Positions 16,922 to 19,018 of a stretch of DNA of 19,018 nt are shown here, piece by piece. A model generated the notes under the pieces. It was not told the DNA's origin. It saw only the letters and a program-made list of their open reading frames with translations, and ran no database searches. The position numbers were made by a program, and so were the translations under genes. Position 1 is the first letter of the stretch, and the number at the start of each line of letters is the position of its first letter. This DNA is from Nostoc sp. GT001 (GTDB lineage Bacteria; Cyanobacteriota; Cyanobacteriia; Cyanobacteriales; Nostocaceae): contig NZ_JAUDRJ010000003.1 of assembly GCF_030382115.1 (NCBI RefSeq), positions 783,815 through 802,832 of the forward strand, read 5' to 3'.

Positions 16922-17521
16922 ATGATGCCAGTTTTACCCATCCAGAGTAGTGCGACTACCGAAGAATGCTTACATTTAGGCAGGTTAATTGTTTTAACTG
17001 GCCCCAGTGGGGTCGGTAAAGGCACTTTAATGCGATCGCTTCTAGAGCGTCATCCAGAACTCTATTATTCCGTATCGGTGACAACTCGTTCTCCCCGTCC
17101 AGGGGAAATCGATGGCAAAAGTTATTACTTCATCAGCCGCAGTAAGTTTGAACAATTAGTTGCTGAAGGTGAATTTTTAGAATCGGCAGAATTTGCTGGT
17201 AACTATTACGGCACACCCCGTGAAGCTGTACTTAACCAAATTCATGCCGGTAAGTTGGTGGTGCTGGAAATTGAACTAGAAGGGGCAAGACAAATTCGTG
17301 CTTCCTTCCCCAGTGCCCTCAGCATTTTTATTTTACCGCCTTCCTTTGATGAATTAGAGAAACGAATACGCTCTCGCGCCCAAGACTCTGAAGAAGCGAT
17401 CGCCCGCCGTCTGCTCCGCGCCCAAGAAGAAATTCAAGCCGCAGATGAATTTGATATTCAAATCGTTAATGACGATTTTGAAACTGCTTTAAATGATATT
17501 GAAGCTGTTTTGTTTAAATAA
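16922..17521 (+). CDS. gmk: Guanylate kinase
   Basis: Phosphorylates GMP to GDP using ATP in purine salvage and synthesis. It has 199 aa from the ATG at 16922. The P-loop GPSGVGKGT (27-35) is intact, followed by the GMP-binding [19 protein letters not shown] segment, the [15 protein letters not shown] lid and GMP contacts, and a C-terminal R-R-L-x-x-A-x-x-E-I motif. Starts at TTG 16898, ATG 16922 or ATG 16925 are possible. GAAGGG lies directly before 16922 and fits 16925 slightly better as a ribosome binding site. It is 166 nt downstream of the remA-like gene and converges on psaL. Confidence 0.96.
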   Translation: MMPVLPIQSSATTEECLHLGRLIVLTGPSGVGKGTLMRSLLERHPELYYSVSVTTRSPRPGEIDGKSYYFISRSKFEQLVAEGEFLESAEFAGNYYGTPREAVLNQIHAGKLVVLEIELEGARQIRASFPSALSIFILPPSFDELEKRIRSRAQDSEEAIARRLLRAQEEIQAADEFDIQIVNDDFETALNDIEAVLFK

Positions 17522-17578
17522 GTTAGGAGTTAAGAGTTAGAAGTCATGAATTTAAACTCCTAACTCCTAACTCCTAAC
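17522..17578. repeat. Heptamer-repeat hairpin between gmk and psaL
   Basis: The left arm GTTAGGAGTTAAGAGTT (17522-17538) pairs with 17555-17571 over 17 bp with one mismatch. The right side holds three tandem AACTCCT units running to 17578. It starts right after the gmk stop and ends about 10 nt from the psaL stop. It probably ends both transcripts. The family matches 10961-11028. Confidence 0.65.
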
Positions 17579-17587
17579 TTCTAGTAA

Positions 17588-18109
17588 TTAACCAAATAGA
17601 CCTTGAATTAGTGCTAAATTACTAGTTAAAAAGTAAGCAACTACTGCACCACCAATACCACCAATCAAGAAAGAACTGGCGAAGTTGTTCCAGCTTTCTT
17701 TAGAGTTAAAGGCATCTGCTGGTGGCTTAGGTACTGTAACACTAGGAAGTGCTTTGGGTGGATTGCTATTGGCATACAGCGATAGGGCGCCAGTAAGAAC
17801 AACAACCAGGCCGATACCTCCCAGTAACCCAGCTAAGTTAGCATTATCTGTGTCCCGCAGTGGGCCTAATTTGGCAAAGGGACCAAATAGCCAGTAACCA
17901 TGAGCCATACCAACTTCTAAACCGCGTCTAGCAGGAGCCAGACCTGGGCGATAAGCAGGTAAATTATTAATAAACCCCTTGATCAAGGGAGAAGAATTAA
18001 CCGGCGTTTCTAGGTTGCCTATCTGTGGATCGCCAAATGCGGGAAAAACAACTTCCCGATTTCTGGGATCGCTGGCAAGATTCTTTGATGCATCTACTGC
18101 TTGTGCCAT
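17588..18109 (-). CDS. psaL: Photosystem I subunit XI (PsaL)
   Basis: Membrane subunit of PSI that forms the contacts between PSI monomers in trimers or tetramers. It has 173 aa: a soluble N-terminus (1-60, with VFPAFGDPQIGNLETP), then three predicted membrane helices (about 63-80, 92-113, 143-165). Conserved Glu65 and His70 in RRGLEVGMAHGYW match the pigment-ligand region. The loop between helices two and three (about 114-140) is proline-rich (NPPKALPSVTVPKPP), and the C-terminus stops soon after the last helix. A GAGGCG Shine-Dalgarno precedes the ATG. It is 276 nt downstream of psaJ on the same strand, with a hairpin between them, and no psaI is seen. Identity is certain. Confidence 0.97.
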   Translation of the reverse strand: MAQAVDASKNLASDPRNREVVFPAFGDPQIGNLETPVNSSPLIKGFINNLPAYRPGLAPARRGLEVGMAHGYWLFGPFAKLGPLRDTDNANLAGLLGGIGLVVVLTGALSLYANSNPPKALPSVTVPKPPADAFNSKESWNNFASSFLIGGIGGAVVAYFLTSNLALIQGLFG

Positions 18110-18227
18110 ATTTTATGTTCGCCTCTAAATTAAAATGGTGGCATTTTTATATTAATAATAATTGTGGCTAAAGAAGCATTTTGTTTAATAAGTTTAGAAA
18201 AATTAATTTAGCTGATTTTAAAACCGT

Positions 18228-18262
18228 GAAACTCGCGATCTGTAAACAGTATCACGAGTTTC
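18228..18262 (-). terminator. Hairpin between psaJ and psaL
   Basis: GAAACTCGCGAT (18228-18239) and ATCACGAGTTTC (18251-18262) pair over 12 bp with one mismatch, and the inner CTG/CAG extends the stem. Read on the minus strand it lies downstream of psaJ and is followed by CACGGTTTT, a modest T tail. It may terminate or stabilise psaF-psaJ mRNA and allow separate psaL control. Confidence 0.55.
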
Positions 18263-18385
18263 AAAAAACTATTTTTGCTGCATATTTTGGTGATAATTCT
18301 GCCTAACTAAGCTGAATACATCAACTACACAATATTAAGCAAAAAACAAGACATTGATTCAACAGTCCTAAATTCCATTTAACAC

Positions 18386-18535
18386 TTATGGCAGTGGGTG
18401 GAAAAGTAGGTCGGGGAAAAAGCGGTTGAATTCAATCAAGATACCTGCTGTGATCGTCATCCAGATGGTAGCGGCCACGGGCGCTGTGGAAATGAATTTA
18501 ATCAAATAAGCTGATTGATCGCCTTTGTCTGCCAT
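18386..18535 (-). CDS. psaJ: Photosystem I subunit IX (PsaJ)
   Basis: Small PSI membrane subunit of 49 aa that sits beside PsaF and binds chlorophyll and carotenoid. The translation begins [20 protein letters not shown], followed by one hydrophobic helix (about 18-36) and the conserved [16 protein letters not shown] end. The IEFNRFFPD motif is diagnostic for PsaJ. The ATG at 18535 is preceded by GGAGAC about 10 nt upstream. The gene starts about 40 nt after the psaF stop, so the two are surely cotranscribed. Length is close to the family norm, with a slightly longer N-terminus than in some unicellular species. Confidence 0.96.
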   Translation of the reverse strand: MADKGDQSAYLIKFISTAPVAATIWMTITAGILIEFNRFFPDLLFHPLP

Positions 18536-18574
18536 GAATTTAGTCTCCAAAACGAATGAATTAATTAAGCTGAT

Positions 18575-19018
18575 TTAGCGTGGAGAAATAGGGATTTCTG
18601 AATCCTTAGCTGCTAATTTTCCAGAGAGCAATTCTTGGACTGCTGCTGCTGGCCAAGCAAAGCCTGAAGCCATGATGGGTAGTGCCAAACCAAGATCGAT
18701 TTGGATTTCTTTTAGTTCAGTGTCAGATTCCTTTTTGATTGCTTGCAGATAGGCACGCCCTACCCAACCAATCCAACCAGCAATATATAGAAACAAAATG
18801 CTAGGGATCAAAAAGTCACCAGCACGATCTAGACGACCATCAACAATCAAGTGTGGGTATCCTTCAGGGCCGCATAGCGCCTGAGAATAACGCTCAAACC
18901 GCTTTTTCCCTGATTGGGGATCGGCGGTGGTGTTACGGGCATTAGCTGCTAGCTCTTGAAAAGCGGGATTGTCTTTACACGGTGTCAAATTAGCCCCTAA
19001 AGCTTGTGCTGGGGGGCA
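18575..19018 (-). CDS. psaF: Photosystem I subunit III (PsaF), 5' end cut by the window
   Basis: PSI subunit on the lumenal side that helps dock plastocyanin or cytochrome c6. The visible 147 codons lack only the beginning of the signal peptide. The window opens with CPPAQA, the end of a lumenal targeting peptide with an AQA-type cleavage site, followed by the mature [14 protein letters not shown]. The conserved [20 protein letters not shown] (about 43-62) and [20 protein letters not shown] (63-82) blocks, one membrane helix in the latter half and a long amphipathic end follow. Two cysteines (CKDNP and CGPEG) are the conserved pair. It is upstream of psaJ and psaL. The start lies outside the window. 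Confidence 0.96.
   Translation of the reverse strand, partial: CPPAQALGANLTPCKDNPAFQELAANARNTTADPQSGKKRFERYSQALCGPEGYPHLIVDGRLDRAGDFLIPSILFLYIAGWIGWVGRAYLQAIKKESDTELKEIQIDLGLALPIMASGFAWPAAAVQELLSGKLAAKDSEIPISPR

Noticed and set aside
16756..17025. Minus-strand frame of 89 codons across the remA-gmk gap and gmk start
   Set aside because: It overlaps the gmk P-loop coding region, and its translation has no recognisable features.
17522..17578. CRISPR-like array
   Set aside because: The repeat unit is only seven bases and contiguous with no spacers, so it is STRR DNA, not a CRISPR; the other heptamer tracts were rejected likewise.

Overview
The window looks like chromosomal core DNA of a filamentous, probably heterocyst-forming cyanobacterium (Nostocales: Nostoc/Anabaena/Calothrix type). 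The evidence is photosystem I genes (psaF, psaJ, psaL), a ferredoxin-type glutamate synthase, several cyanobacteria-typical proteins (DUF1825, DUF29, a RemA-like protein beside gmk), more than twenty copies of the HIP1 octamer GCGATCGC, and heptameric short tandemly repeated repetitive (STRR) DNA of the kind common in Nostocales. I see no phage, transposase, CRISPR array, tRNA or rRNA.

Layout. 1-5040: glsF/gltB (+) with a long leader and a clear intrinsic terminator. 5041-6200: a membrane-anchored NodB-type polysaccharide deacetylase (-). 6201-7774: about 1.6 kb of AT-rich DNA with no convincing gene, holding palindromes, a direct repeat and a weak small-ORF candidate. 7775-9349: signal peptidase I (+) converging on an HhH protein and a TM2/SHOCT protein (-). 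9576-10958: a J-domain/TPR protein and a DUF1825 protein (+). 11027-12952: a class A penicillin-binding protein (-), divergent from a + strand run of tyrS, pyrF, an exported protein of unknown function and a DUF29 protein (13126-16231). 16489-17521: remA-like gene and gmk (+), converging on psaL-psaJ-psaF (-), with psaF cut by the window end.

Functional themes. Nitrogen assimilation is driven by photosynthetic ferredoxin (GOGAT). Envelope work is represented by the deacetylase, signal peptidase I and the PBP. Translation and nucleotide supply are represented by TyrRS, OMP decarboxylase and guanylate kinase. PSI is represented by PsaF, PsaJ and PsaL. The gene order psaF-psaJ-psaL without psaI is the arrangement reported for cyanobacteria with tetrameric or dimeric PSI.

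The most distinctive theme is heptamer repeat DNA. It forms hairpins in intergenic gaps (5222-5257, 8358-8420, 10961-11028, 17522-17578), sits in frame inside the glutamate synthase gene (1672-1761), and overlaps the start codon of pyrF (14319-14353). I did not find a convincing new multi-gene system; most of the window is conserved housekeeping sequence. The most speculative item is a 34-codon membrane peptide that would need -1 frameshifting on an A_AAA_AAG site at 6753-6759.
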